Shown here in pieces: positions 7,605-16,013 of a DNA stretch of 41,459 nt; the stretch's first letter is position 1, and every line of letters begins with the position of its first letter. This stretch comes from Klebsiella pneumoniae (GTDB lineage Bacteria > Pseudomonadota > Gammaproteobacteria > Pseudomonadales > Azotimanducaceae). Below the pieces are notes generated by a model. It saw only the letters and a list, made by a program, of their open reading frames with translations. It ran no database searches and was not told the DNA's origin. The position numbers were made by a program, and so were the translations under genes. The stretch is from NCBI GenBank assembly GCA_945861675.1, contig CAMAVY010000015.1, positions 1 through 41,459 of the forward strand, written 5' to 3'.

Positions 7605-9295
7605 TGTCGGGTTCGTCGCCAGTGGGTCAACGCGCCGGCCACTGCATGGCTTGTGAGCGTTGCGCCGGTGACGTTGTCGATGGGGTCTGGCGCCTGGCTG
7701 CCGACGGCAATGGGGCAGGCGCCGCGCCACTGCTGCAACCAGCCTGCTCTGGACGCTGGGGCGCTTTGTGCAGAAGAAGGGGCGCTTTGTGCAGAAGAAG
7801 ATGTTGAAGCAGAAGCAGAAGCAGAAGCAGCAGAACCAGCCGATGATGATGCGGCGAGCAGCGGCGCTCCGACGTCGGTCGTCTCGTTGTGACGCAGTGC
7901 TGCGATGGCGCGTATGCAGTTTCGATCGTCGAGTGCCAGCACGAGCACAATGTCGCCGCCGTAGCCGCGCACGGTTACTTGCTTGAGATGAAGCGCGCTG
8001 TGCGGATCGCGTCGAAGTGCAGCGCGTTGACCAGCGCTGTGCTCGTCTGCGGGAAACAGCAGGCGTTGCAGCTCGCTGCGCTGCTGCGCGGCCAGACGTT
8101 CGCTTCGTGGTGCTGTGAAGCGCGCCTCGACCGTGCTGATCAGGACAGCGAGCAGCACGATCAGAGCGCTGGCGAGAACAATGCCTGGCGGCAATGCATG
8201 TCTGGCCTGCGACAGCGCCGGCAACGTCGTGGGCGCAAGTGAGCTGGGTTCTGCGTGCAACTGTGGCGGCGGAGCATCCGTCGTCGGCGACTGACGATGC
8301 CTGTTGTAGCGCGCAGTCAACCACAGTGCGGCCACATCGAAGGCGGCGGCCAGTGCATTGATGAGCAGCACGACGAAGGCGCTGCGATCGGCACCCCCAC
8401 CGGATTCGCGCACCGCGTAGAGCAGCACTCCCGCGCTCAGACCAGACAGCAGCTGTGCAATGGGTTGACGTGGTGCCGTGCCGGGATCGGTCAACACGAA
8501 CCAGGCAATCAACAGCGTGCCGCCGCTCAGCAGATGGTGGAGCGCTGTCGCGCCGCCGTATGCGCTGTCGCCTTCGTAGCCAATCCCCGCAGCAATGCAC
8601 ACGCCGACAATGCAGCCAACGGGCGTGTGCCAGGTGATGACGCGGCGCCAGAGCAGGCTCAAGCCACCGAGCATCCATGCGACGCCGAGCCACTCTGCGC
8701 CGTTGCCGCCCCAATGCCCGAAGGCCGGACTGATGCTGCGTATCTCACTGATGGTCGCGGGTGCGCGTTGCGCCATTGCGATCAATGCGGTGGCACCGGT
8801 GCTGCCATCGCTTGCGCTGTACGAAAGCGCGTGTGGAAACACCAGAAAGACAAACGCATAGCCGAGCATCGCCGGGTTGAAGCATTGCGCAGTTCGTTCG
8901 GCGTGTCGTTCGGCTGGATGTGTGTTGTAGGCAACGCCTTCGGTCTGGTGCTGGCGGCCGCTGGCCGACAGGGCCAGGCGAAACAGTGCAGCGGCGAGCG
9001 CGGTCATGCCCGTCAGCCATAGCGGTGCTGCGGGCGGTAGTGCGAAGGCGAGAATCACGGCTGTGATCAGCGCGACACGGTAATCGCCAGAGCGCAGGCC
9101 TGCCCAGCGTGCGACGCCGGCGACCAATGTCGTCACTGCTGCCGCGACGGCAAGGTTGATGAGAGTGCCGGGCCCTGTGACAACGCTGCTGCAGGCGAGC
9201 GCGGGTAACAGCGCCAGCAGCGTTGTGTTCAGCGCTCCGTTGGAGTCAGCACCGAAACCGCAGGCGCTGCCGGCGCGTCGGACTGCAGCGCTCAT
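7601..9295 (-). CDS. RsxD-RsxG (RnfD-RnfG) fusion protein
   Basis: One 564-residue frame covering two normally separate subunits of the Rsx/Rnf membrane electron-transfer complex. Residues ~30-330 are RsxD-like: RSGDYRVALITAVILAFALPP (69-88), CFNPAMLGYAFVFLVFP (138-154), the covalent-FMN motif DGSTGATAL with Thr169, and LLSGGTLLIAWFVLTDPGTAP (255-275). Residues 330-368 are a Pro/Gln-rich linker. Residues ~369-564 are RsxG-like: one membrane helix (370-389), GYGGDIVLVLALD, LRHNETTDVGAPL (compare HHETPGLGDKI) and the second FMN motif VTGATLTS with Thr546. Residues 482-516 are low-complexity Ser/Ala made by DNA repeats. Start and stop both sit in ATGA overlaps with rsxB and rsxE. No stop or frameshift is present, so the fusion is real in this sequence. 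Confidence 0.88.
   Translation of the reverse strand: MSAAVRRAGSACGFGADSNGALNTTLLALLPALACSSVVTGPGTLINLAVAAAVTTLVAGVARWAGLRSGDYRVALITAVILAFALPPAAPLWLTGMTALAAALFRLALSASGRQHQTEGVAYNTHPAERHAERTAQCFNPAMLGYAFVFLVFPHALSYSASDGSTGATALIAMAQRAPATISEIRSISPAFGHWGGNGAEWLGVAWMLGGLSLLWRRVITWHTPVGCIVGVCIAAGIGYEGDSAYGGATALHHLLSGGTLLIAWFVLTDPGTAPRQPIAQLLSGLSAGVLLYAVRESGGGADRSAFVVLLINALAAAFDVAALWLTARYNRHRQSPTTDAPPPQLHAEPSSLAPTTLPALSQARHALPPGIVLASALIVLLAVLISTVEARFTAPRSERLAAQQRSELQRLLFPADEHSAGQRAALRRDPHSALHLKQVTVRGYGGDIVLVLALDDRNCIRAIAALRHNETTDVGAPLLAASSSAGSAASASASASTSSSAQSAPSSAQSAPASRAGWLQQWRGACPIAVGSQAPDPIDNVTGATLTSHAVAGALTHWRRTRQ
7758..7829. repeat. 21-bp and 6-bp tandem repeats inside the RsxG domain
   Basis: Two 21-bp units starting GGGGCGCTTTGTGCAG (7758-7778 and 7779-7799) are followed by four GAAGCA units (7806-7829). 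On the minus strand they encode the Ala/Ser-rich stretch at residues ~485-516, an insertion between RsxG core segments. Confidence 0.9.
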
Positions 9296-9936
9296 GTGTT
9301 CGCTTCGACGCTTTCGTCGGCGACGTCATCGTCGGCGTCGTGTGCGTCCGCTACGTCACCTGTTGCAATGCGGGTAGCGTCGGCGCCGCGCTGGCGGCGG
9401 CGCGCAATGCGCTCGCGCCTGCTTGCATCTGCGGCACGTTCGCGATCCTGCGCGCGCTGCTCGTGCGCCAGATAACGTGCACACAGGTCTGCTGTGCTCC
9501 GCGTGTTTGCTGCGCCGGATGCGGGCAGCGCGCGAATCTCAATACAGTCGACTGGACAAGGCGCAACGCAAAGGCGACAGCCCGTGCATTCGTCGCCGAT
9601 CACCGTGTGCAGCAATGGCTGTGCGCCGACGATGGCGTCGACAGGGCATGCAGGCAGGCAGCGTGCGCAGCCGATGCAGCGCTCAGGATCGATCCAGGCG
9701 ACGGCGGGCGGGTAGGGCGGAAGCGCAAGTGGAAGTTCTGCGCGCGCCAACAGCATTGCCAGGGCGCGGGCGGTGGGCTCGGCACCTGGGCGGCACTTGT
9801 TTGCGGCATCACCAGCAGCGATCGCGACTGCATAAAGACGGCACGCGGGGTAGCCACATTCTCGACACTGCGTTTGCGCCAGCAATTCATCGATCGCATC
9901 GATCAGTGCGGGGTCAGATGTCTGGGTCGTGCTCAT
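9292..9936 (-). CDS. rsxB: RsxB/RnfB iron-sulfur electron-transfer subunit
   Basis: 214-residue ferredoxin-like subunit. Seen: the Fes-type cluster Cys24-x2-Cys27-x4-Cys32-x15-Cys48 and two bacterial [4Fe-4S] motifs, Cys87-x2-Cys90-x2-Cys93-x3-Cys97-Pro and Cys117-x2-Cys120-x2-Cys123-x3-Cys127-Pro. All twelve ligands are intact. The N-terminal membrane helix of E. coli RsxB is missing, as I recall for xanthomonad-type RnfB, so membrane docking would need a partner. The C-terminal 75 residues are Arg/Ala/Asp-rich and not conserved. ATGA overlaps join it to rsxA upstream and the D-G fusion downstream. The gene for RsxC (NADH/FMN subunit) normally follows rsxB and is absent. Confidence 0.93.
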   Translation of the reverse strand: MSTTQTSDPALIDAIDELLAQTQCRECGYPACRLYAVAIAAGDAANKCRPGAEPTARALAMLLARAELPLALPPYPPAVAWIDPERCIGCARCLPACPVDAIVGAQPLLHTVIGDECTGCRLCVAPCPVDCIEIRALPASGAANTRSTADLCARYLAHEQRAQDRERAADASRRERIARRRQRGADATRIATGDVADAHDADDDVADESVEANT

Positions 9937-10589
9937 GGCGCGGCGCTCAAATCAGACGACACGCCGAGTGCCATGACGGGCCGCGTCATCTCCGGCAGGC
10001 GCACATCGGCCATGGGTCCGTCCGGCAGCCAGGCCGCAAGCCCTGCGATGACGATGCACAGCACGGCGACGGTGAGGAACGCATGGACTGCTGTGGGTCG
10101 TGCGTGGTCGGCGGTATGCAGCGCGCTGGCAATCAACAGCAGTGCGCAGCCGACGACGGCGGTCCCTGCAGCGGCGGCGCTGCAGCCGGCTGCCAGATCC
10201 GGTTGCACGGGTGTGATCTGCATGAATGGATCAGGCAGGGCAATCAGCAGCACGCAGAAGTTCGTGCACACACAGAGTCGCCATAGCGCGCTTGTCTGCG
10301 GCGCATCCTGGCACGCCGATGCGCGTGCTGCGTCTGCCTGGACGACGCCGAAGTACGCAGAGAACCCACTGGCCAGGCTGCCGGCTGTCACAGCGGCGAC
10401 CAGCCACAGCAAGTGCATAAGTGCGCTTGGACGCAGCAGCGCATCTGCGCATACCAATGTGACTACAGCACCCGCCAACGCGCTGACAAGCAGCGCACCC
10501 AACATGCGCGCGGTCAGCCGGGTGCCGTGCGTCGCGGCCTGCGCGTACACCACGAGGATCAGCAGTGCGCTGGTCAGGCCGGCATTCAC
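9933..10589 (-). CDS. RsxA/RnfA-like membrane subunit, highly divergent
   Basis: 218 residues, about six hydrophobic segments. Evidence for RsxA is its place between metG and rsxB, its length and topology, the segment WRLCVCTNFCVLLIALPD (103-120, compare PLITTNCAVLGVALLN) and a C-terminal GPMADVRLPEMTRPVMAL (compare RLAVADVPAPFRGNAIAL). The N-terminal LGLCP motif, which supplies a ligand for the intramembrane [2Fe-2S] cluster shared with RsxE, is replaced by TRLTARMLGA with no cysteine. The GTG start at 10589 lies 19 bases after the metG stop, so it is probably in the metG transcript. The stop overlaps the rsxB ATG. Assignment to the family is by context as much as by sequence. Confidence 0.65.
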   Translation of the reverse strand: MNAGLTSALLILVVYAQAATHGTRLTARMLGALLVSALAGAVVTLVCADALLRPSALMHLLWLVAAVTAGSLASGFSAYFGVVQADAARASACQDAPQTSALWRLCVCTNFCVLLIALPDPFMQITPVQPDLAAGCSAAAAGTAVVGCALLLIASALHTADHARPTAVHAFLTVAVLCIVIAGLAAWLPDGPMADVRLPEMTRPVMALGVSSDLSAAP

Positions 10590-10608
10590 GGGGGCTGCAC
10601 CGGTGCCG

Positions 10609-12699
10609 CTACTTCACTTCCATGCCGGGCAGTGCGCCTGAGTCCGGCGCCAGCAGGAAGATGTCGCTGCCGCCTGGGCCTGCTGCGAGCAGCATGCCTT
10701 CGGAGATGCCGAAGCGCATCTTGCGCGGTGCCAGATTGGCAACGATCACGGTCAGCCGGTTGACCAGCTGTTCAGGCTGATAGGCACTGCGAATACCGGC
10801 GAAGACGTTGCGCGTGCCGTCACCGACATCGAGCGTGAGTTGCAGCAGTTTGTCGGCGCCTTCGACGTGCGCGGCATGGGTGATGCGCGCAATGCGAAGA
10901 TCGATCCTGGCCAGATCGTCGATCGTGATCGGAGGCTTGATTGCAGCGGGCTGTGCTGGGAATGCTTGGGTTCGGGCAGTCGGTGCGGCGGTCTGCTCAG
11001 GAGACTGCTTCGATGCGGGCGTCGTCGCTGCGCTGTTGGCGGGTGCAGCTTCAGCAGTGTCGACGACCTTTCCTGCGTCGATCATCTTCTGCACCTTGGC
11101 CATCTCGACCCGCGTGAGCAGCGGCTTGAAGGTGGCGACAGCATGGCCCAGCAGGTAGTCCTGGGAATCTGCCCAGGCCCAGGCTGCAGTCCGGAAGAAC
11201 GCTTCGGACTGCGCCGCAAGTCGAGGCAGCACGGGCTTGAGGTAGATGGCCAGCAGGCGGAACAGGTTCAAGCCCAATGTGCACACCGCTTGTACTTCCG
11301 CACGCGTGTCGGCTTCCTTGATGCGTGCCCAGGGAGCACGCGCCGCAATGAATATGTTGGCTTCATCCGCTACCTGCATGATGTCGCGCATCGCGCGTGC
11401 ATAGTCGCCCTGCTCGTAATGCTGCGCGATCACCACGCCTGCGGCTTGGGCGCGCTGCCAGAGCGCTTCGTCCGGGCAGACGCCATCCAGAACGTTGTCG
11501 AATTCGCGATTGATGAATGCTGCGCAGCGTGCAGCAATGTTGACGACCTTGCCGACCAGCTCGGCATTCACCCGCTGCACGAAGTCCTCAAGATTGAGGT
11601 CCATGTCGTCGACCGAAGGCCCGAGGCGCGCGGCAAAGTAGTAGCGCATGTACTCCGGATCCAGATGGTCCAGATACGTCCGCGCATTGATGAACGTGCC
11701 GCGGGATTTCGACATCTTGGCGCCATCGACCGTGATGAACCCGTGCGTGTGCACGCGGGTCGGGGTGCGGAAGCCGGCACACTTCAACATGGCCGGCCAG
11801 AACAGGCAGTGGAAGTTGATGATGTCCTTGCCGATGAAGTGGTGGACTTCGGCCGCGCTGCCTTCGCGCCAGAAATCGTCGAATTGCAATCCGTCGGTGC
11901 GTGCGCACAGCTGCTGAAAGCTCGCCATGTAGCCGATGGGTGCATCCAGCCACACGTAGAAGAATTTGCCGGGTGCATCGGGAATGGCAAAACCAAAGTA
12001 GGGCGCGTCGCGCGAGATATCCCAGGGCTTGAGTCCACCATCGAGCCACTCTGCCAGTTTGTTGGCGACTTCTGTCTGCACCGTGCCACTGCGCACCCAG
12101 GTCTGCAGCCAGGCGTTGAACTGCGGGAGATCGAAGAACAGGTGTGTGGACGTGCGCAGCTCAGGCGCGGCGCCGGACAGCAGTGAGCGCGGGTTTTTCA
12201 GCTCCGTTGCATCGTAGGTAGCACTGCAGTTGTCGCAGTTGTCGCCGTACTGGTCGGAAGCGCCGCAGCGTGGGCACTCGCCCTTTACATAGCGATCCGC
12301 GAGAAACAGCTGTTTCTGTGGGTCATACAGCTGCTGCACGTCATTGCTGATGATGGCGCCGGCAGTCCGGGCAGCGACGTAGATGCGTTCAGCGAATGCA
12401 CGGTTTTCGGGCGAGTGGGTTGAACCATAGTTGTCGTGCGCAACGCCGAAGTCTGCGAGGTCGCGGGCATGCTCCTGGCGCAGGGTTTCGATCCACTGCT
12501 CAGCGGGCTGGCCTGCGCGCTCCGCACTCAACATCGTCCCCGTGCCGTGGGCATCGTCGGCACAGACGTACCAGCATTCGTGACCTTGCATGCGTTGGAA
12601 GCGCACCCAGATATCGGTCTGGGTGTGTTCCAGCAGATGGCCGAGGTGAATCGGGCCATTGGCGTAGGGGAGTGCGCTTGTGACGAGAATCCGACGCAT
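10609..12699 (-). CDS. metG: Methionyl-tRNA synthetase
   Basis: Class I synthetase charging tRNA-Met, 696 residues with the C-terminal tRNA-binding dimerisation domain. Seen: the [21 protein letters not shown]-terminus with the HIGH-type motif HLGH, the zinc knuckle [26 protein letters not shown] in the catalytic domain, and a C-terminal OB-fold ([20 protein letters not shown]...) after a Thr/Ala/Gln-rich linker. The ATG at 12699 gives the standard start. Upstream frame extension to 12753 runs through the promoter. It heads the metG-rsxA-rsxB-rsxDG-rsxE-nth operon and diverges from mrp, the same order as I recall in Pseudomonas. Confidence 0.97.
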   Translation of the reverse strand: MRRILVTSALPYANGPIHLGHLLEHTQTDIWVRFQRMQGHECWYVCADDAHGTGTMLSAERAGQPAEQWIETLRQEHARDLADFGVAHDNYGSTHSPENRAFAERIYVAARTAGAIISNDVQQLYDPQKQLFLADRYVKGECPRCGASDQYGDNCDNCSATYDATELKNPRSLLSGAAPELRTSTHLFFDLPQFNAWLQTWVRSGTVQTEVANKLAEWLDGGLKPWDISRDAPYFGFAIPDAPGKFFYVWLDAPIGYMASFQQLCARTDGLQFDDFWREGSAAEVHHFIGKDIINFHCLFWPAMLKCAGFRTPTRVHTHGFITVDGAKMSKSRGTFINARTYLDHLDPEYMRYYFAARLGPSVDDMDLNLEDFVQRVNAELVGKVVNIAARCAAFINREFDNVLDGVCPDEALWQRAQAAGVVIAQHYEQGDYARAMRDIMQVADEANIFIAARAPWARIKEADTRAEVQAVCTLGLNLFRLLAIYLKPVLPRLAAQSEAFFRTAAWAWADSQDYLLGHAVATFKPLLTRVEMAKVQKMIDAGKVVDTAEAAPANSAATTPASKQSPEQTAAPTARTQAFPAQPAAIKPPITIDDLARIDLRIARITHAAHVEGADKLLQLTLDVGDGTRNVFAGIRSAYQPEQLVNRLTVIVANLAPRKMRFGISEGMLLAAGPGGSDIFLLAPDSGALPGMEVK

Positions 12700-12727
12700 G
12701 GATGTGCTTCGCCAAAAAAGGGGGCGC

Positions 12728-12733
12728 ACTATA
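12728..12733 (-). promoter_or_regulatory. Probable -10 of the metG promoter (TATAGT)
   Basis: Read on the minus strand, GCGCTATAGTGCGCCCCC is a -10 followed by a GC-rich discriminator, then TTTTTT (12719-12714) and the metG ATG about 29 bases after the -10. The G-run and C-run flanking it could also fold into a hairpin before the T-run, so a leader terminator is an alternative reading. Confidence 0.4.
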
Positions 12734-12750
12734 GCGCAGCCCCCCTGGCG

Positions 12751-12783
12751 CAACTTCAGCCCAACTTCAGTCCAACTTCAGAT
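12751..12783. repeat. Three 11-bp direct repeats between metG and mrp promoters
   Basis: CAACTTCAGCC, CAACTTCAGTC and CAACTTCAGAT occur back to back at 12751, 12762 and 12773. The 11-bp period puts CTGAAGTTG on one face of the helix. The array covers the -35 region expected for metG and abuts the mrp -35. Confidence 0.9.
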
Positions 12784-12812
12784 TGCATCGGGCTCCATGC
12801 GCTCCCGATAAT
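12783..12812 (+). promoter_or_regulatory. mrp promoter
   Basis: TTGCAT at 12783-12788, an 18-bp spacer and GATAAT at 12807-12812, followed by GCGTGCCCC. The mrp ATG is 30 bases downstream of the -10. It is the best -35/-10 pair I see in the window. Confidence 0.6.
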
Positions 12813-12841
12813 GCGTGCCCCTTTTCGCAAAGCACTGTTCC

Positions 12842-13954
12842 ATGTCTGCCCCGCTTGATTCTGTGTTGGATGTCGCCCAGGTCGAACTTGCGCTTGCCGC
12901 CTGGCGCGACCCCTATCTGGACAAGACGCTGCAGGAATCCGGCGCATTGGCTGGGGTCGATGTCGATGCGGAGTCGGTGCGTATCAAAGTGGTGTTCGGC
13001 TATCCCGTGGCAGGTATCGCCGTGGATGTGCGGGCGGCGCTGACGGCGCTGCTGGCGCCGATCGTCGGCCAGCGTGCGGTGCAGATCGACGTGAGCTGGA
13101 ACGTGCCGCCGCATAAGGCTCAGGCGCGCATTCCGCACGTGGCGGGCATTCGCAACATTGTCGCGGTGGCCTCCGGTAAAGGCGGCGTGGGCAAGTCGAC
13201 CACCGCGGTCAACCTCGCACTGGCACTTTCACTTGAAGGCGCGCGCGTGGGTCTGCTCGACGCCGACATCTACGGCCCCAGCCAGGGCGTGATGCTTGGC
13301 GTGCCGAATGGGCAACGCCCGCAGATACGTGACGGCAAGCTGTTCGTGCCCATCAAGGTGCATGGCATCGAGTCGATGTCGATGGGCTTTCTGGTCGATG
13401 AAAACACGCCCATGGTGTGGCGCGGTCCGATGGTGTCCAGCGCGCTGCAGCAGATGCTGACTCAGACCGACTGGAGCGAGCTGGACTATCTGATCATCGA
13501 CATGCCGCCCGGCACTGGCGACATTCAGTTGACGCTGTCGCAGAAGGTGCCGGTGTCTGGCGCTGTCATCGTGACAACGCCGCAGGACATCGCATTGCTG
13601 GATGCGATCAAAGGCATCGAGATGTTCCGCAAGGTGGAGATTCCGGTGCTTGGCATCATCGAGAACATGAGTGTGCACATCTGTTCGCAATGCGGCCACA
13701 TCGAGCACTTGTTCGGCGAGGGCGGCGGCGACCGGATTGCGCGCGACTTCGACACCCGGCTGCTTGGTGCGCTGCCGCTGTCCATGCAGATTCGCGAGCA
13801 GGTCGACAGCGGGCGACCGACCGTTGTTGCCGATCCCGATGGCGCCATCGCACAGATCTATCGCAACATAGCGCGGTTGTTGGCAGCGCGCTTGTCCGAG
13901 CAGGCGCAAGCACAGGCAAGAGGCGGCCCGATCATCCTTATTCAAGATGACTGA
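12842..13954 (+). CDS. mrp: Mrp/ApbC family iron-sulfur cluster carrier ATPase
   Basis: P-loop ATPase that carries and delivers [4Fe-4S] clusters to apo-proteins. 370 residues. Seen: an N-terminal DUF59/MIP18-type domain (~1-90), the deviant Walker A VASGKGGVGKST, DADIYGPSQG, the FLVDENTPMVWRGPMV segment, DMPPGTGD and the cluster-binding CSQC pair near the C-terminal third. The ATG at 12842 gives MSAPLDSVLD; an earlier in-frame ATG at 12815 lies next to the -10 and is rejected. Divergent from metG; dcd follows after 80 bases on the same strand. Placement next to the [4Fe-4S]-rich rsx and nth genes is suggestive only. Confidence 0.96.
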   Translation: MSAPLDSVLDVAQVELALAAWRDPYLDKTLQESGALAGVDVDAESVRIKVVFGYPVAGIAVDVRAALTALLAPIVGQRAVQIDVSWNVPPHKAQARIPHVAGIRNIVAVASGKGGVGKSTTAVNLALALSLEGARVGLLDADIYGPSQGVMLGVPNGQRPQIRDGKLFVPIKVHGIESMSMGFLVDENTPMVWRGPMVSSALQQMLTQTDWSELDYLIIDMPPGTGDIQLTLSQKVPVSGAVIVTTPQDIALLDAIKGIEMFRKVEIPVLGIIENMSVHICSQCGHIEHLFGEGGGDRIARDFDTRLLGALPLSMQIREQVDSGRPTVVADPDGAIAQIYRNIARLLAARLSEQAQAQARGGPIILIQDD

Positions 13955-14034
13955 ACGCCCGTCCCTGGAGCGCCAGCGACACACCGCCTGCCGCCAGGCG
14001 ATGTCCGTGATTCTCTACTGATGAAAAGCAGCCC

Positions 14035-14601
14035 ATGACGATCAAAGCCGACCGTTGGATTCGCCAGATGGCGATGCAGCACAAGATGATCGAGCCGTTC
14101 GAGCCACAGCAGGTGCGGCACGTGGATGGTCGAGGCGTGATTTCTTACGGCACGTCGAGCTATGGCTACGATGTGCGCTGCGCGCCGGAGTTCAAGGTGT
14201 TCACCAACATTTACTCGGCAACCGTGGACCCCAAAGCCTTCGATGAACGCAGCTTCGTCGACATGCCGGGTCCGGAGTGCATCATTCCGCCCAACTCATT
14301 TGCACTGGCGCGCACGGTCGAGTACTTCCGGATTCCGGCCAACGTGCTGACCATCTGCCTGGGCAAGTCCACCTACGCGCGCTGCGGAATCATCGTCAAC
14401 GTGACGCCGCTGGAACCGGAATGGGAAGGGCATGTGACGCTGGAGTTTTCGAACACCACGAATCTGCCCGCGAAGATCTACGCCAACGAAGGCGTGGCGC
14501 AGATGCTGTTCTTCGAGTCCGATGAATACTGCGAGACCACCTACCGCACGCGCAGTGGCAAGTACCAGGGTCAACGCGGGGTGACATTGCCCAAGGGCTG
14601 A
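14035..14601 (+). CDS. dcd: dCTP deaminase
   Basis: Deaminates dCTP to dUTP, the main source of dUMP for thymidylate in most gammaproteobacteria. 188 residues, the usual length. Seen: [11 protein letters not shown] at the N-terminus, [15 protein letters not shown], the [31 protein letters not shown] core with the catalytic Ser, Arg and Glu, and the C-terminal [13 protein letters not shown] that closes over the nucleotide. The ATG at 14035 follows the mrp stop by 80 bases. It is convergent with purM. Confidence 0.98.
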   Translation: MTIKADRWIRQMAMQHKMIEPFEPQQVRHVDGRGVISYGTSSYGYDVRCAPEFKVFTNIYSATVDPKAFDERSFVDMPGPECIIPPNSFALARTVEYFRIPANVLTICLGKSTYARCGIIVNVTPLEPEWEGHVTLEFSNTTNLPAKIYANEGVAQMLFFESDEYCETTYRTRSGKYQGQRGVTLPKG

Positions 14602-14677
14602 ACGGCAAAGCCGCGGCGCGGATCAGCGTTGCGGGGCTGGGCCTGTGCTGCACTGCCCGACATGCGTCTGCATGGCA

Positions 14678-15757
14678 TCAGCGCGCAGATTTGCCCTGCG
14701 GTTCAATGCGCATCTGCCCCGCTTCGCAGGCAATGTCGTTTGCGTCGATCACGGTGCCAATGACACACGCTGTCTCGCCGGTTGCGCGGAGTTGCTCCAA
14801 CGCTTCCGGCACAGAATGGTGCGGAACAGCGATCACGAAGCCGATCCCGCAGTTGAAGGTGCGCAGCATTTCGTCTTCAGCAACCGAACCTGCCTGCTGC
14901 AGGAATGCGAACACATCGGGCCGCTGCCAGGCGTTCATGTCCAGGCGGATGGCCAGTTCACTGCGGCGCGCCTTGGGAATCATGCGTGGCACGTTTTCCA
15001 ACAAGCCGCCGCCTGTGATGTGCGCCATGCCATGCACGGGCAGCACCTGTTGAAGCGCGAGTGTCGAGCGGGCGTAGATACGTGTCGGTGCCATCAGTTC
15101 ATCCAGCAGCTTGCCGCCGGGGTCGCTGCCCTGGCGTTCCAGCAGCCGCCGGATCAGCGAGTAGCCATTGCTGTGCGGGCCGCTTGATGCGAGGCCGATG
15201 AGTGCGTCGCCGGCCTGCAGGCGTGCACCGTCGATCACCTCGTCACGTTCGACGACGCCCACGCAGAAACCTGCAAGGTCGTACTCGCCGCGTTGATAGA
15301 AGCCGGGCATTTCGGCAGTCTCGCCGCCCACAAGCGCGCATCCGGCAAGCTCGCAGGCACGCGCGATGCCGATGACGACGCGCTCGGCGACATCCACGTC
15401 CAGACGGCCGGTGGCGTAGTAGTCGAGAAACAGCAGCGGCTCGGCGCCGGTCACGATGACGTCGTTGACGCTCATCGCGACGAGGTCCTGACCGATGTTG
15501 TCGTGCCGGTCGAAGGCGACCGCCAGCTTGAGTTTGGTGCCAACGCCATCGGTACCCGTGACGAGAATCGGGTTGCGATAACGCGCCGGAATGCGCGACA
15601 GCGCGGCAAACCCGCCCACGCCGGCCATGGTCTCAGGACGCATCGTGCGCGCTGCAGCAGGGGCGATACGACGGACCAGTTCATTGCCGGCATCAATGTC
15701 CACGCCTGCACTTGCGTAGGTCATGCCAGTGGTCGGCTCGGGCGCTGAAGAACTCAC
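14678..15757 (-). CDS. purM: Phosphoribosylformylglycinamidine cyclo-ligase (AIR synthetase)
   Basis: Purine biosynthesis step 5: FGAM to AIR with ATP. 359 residues. Seen: YASAGVDIDAGNELV, VTGTDGVGTKLKLA, VNDVIVTGAEPLLFLDYYATG, VGGETAEMPGFY, YDLAGFCVGVVER and the C-terminal HITGGGLLENVPRM and RTFNCGIGF motifs. The GTG at 15757 was chosen to keep the whole N-terminus; ATG at 15724 is an alternative start that still precedes the conserved block. purN, which usually follows purM, is not here; dcd is convergent instead. Divergent from the DUF2066 gene, an arrangement known in Pseudomonas and xanthomonads. Confidence 0.97.
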   Translation of the reverse strand: MSSSAPEPTTGMTYASAGVDIDAGNELVRRIAPAAARTMRPETMAGVGGFAALSRIPARYRNPILVTGTDGVGTKLKLAVAFDRHDNIGQDLVAMSVNDVIVTGAEPLLFLDYYATGRLDVDVAERVVIGIARACELAGCALVGGETAEMPGFYQRGEYDLAGFCVGVVERDEVIDGARLQAGDALIGLASSGPHSNGYSLIRRLLERQGSDPGGKLLDELMAPTRIYARSTLALQQVLPVHGMAHITGGGLLENVPRMIPKARRSELAIRLDMNAWQRPDVFAFLQQAGSVAEDEMLRTFNCGIGFVIAVPHHSVPEALEQLRATGETACVIGTVIDANDIACEAGQMRIEPQGKSAR

Positions 15758-16013
15758 GGTCGATGCTCACTGTTGAAGTGGGCGGGGCAGTCTAACAGTC
15801 GATGTGGCAATGCCCATGTGCGGCTATGGGCAGCACTGCAGGCGACGGCCGCCGGAATTGCTGATGCCTGTCGATGGCGATGCCGACAGACGCGCCGTGC
15901 TGGTGCCGTGCTGGTATTGCGGCATCTGGATCGGCCGGCAATGGCATTGGCGGTTTGTGACATTCGTTCCGTTACACTGCTCCGCCTTTTCGGTCACGGT
16001 GGCCCCGGTCCTG

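Noticed and set aside
7605-8714. Long minus-strand open frame running upstream of rsxE in the same phase
   Set aside because: It overlaps the RsxD-G fusion in another frame, is rich in Arg/His/Cys runs and matches no family. Only the part from 7604 down has RsxE-like sequence.
9223-10641. Plus-strand open frame of about 470 codons opposite rsxA and rsxB
   Set aside because: Cysteine- and arginine-rich composition typical of an antisense shadow in GC-rich DNA; both opposite genes have clear homology and coupled starts.
10840-12186. Plus-strand open frame of about 450 codons opposite metG
   Set aside because: Antisense to a well conserved synthetase; no motif recognised.
12714-12745. Intrinsic terminator or attenuator in the metG leader (G/C hairpin followed by T6 on the minus strand)
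   Set aside because: The stem needs a bulge and overlaps a better -10 (TATAGT). A promoter with a GC discriminator explains the sequence more simply; left as an alternative in the promoter entry.
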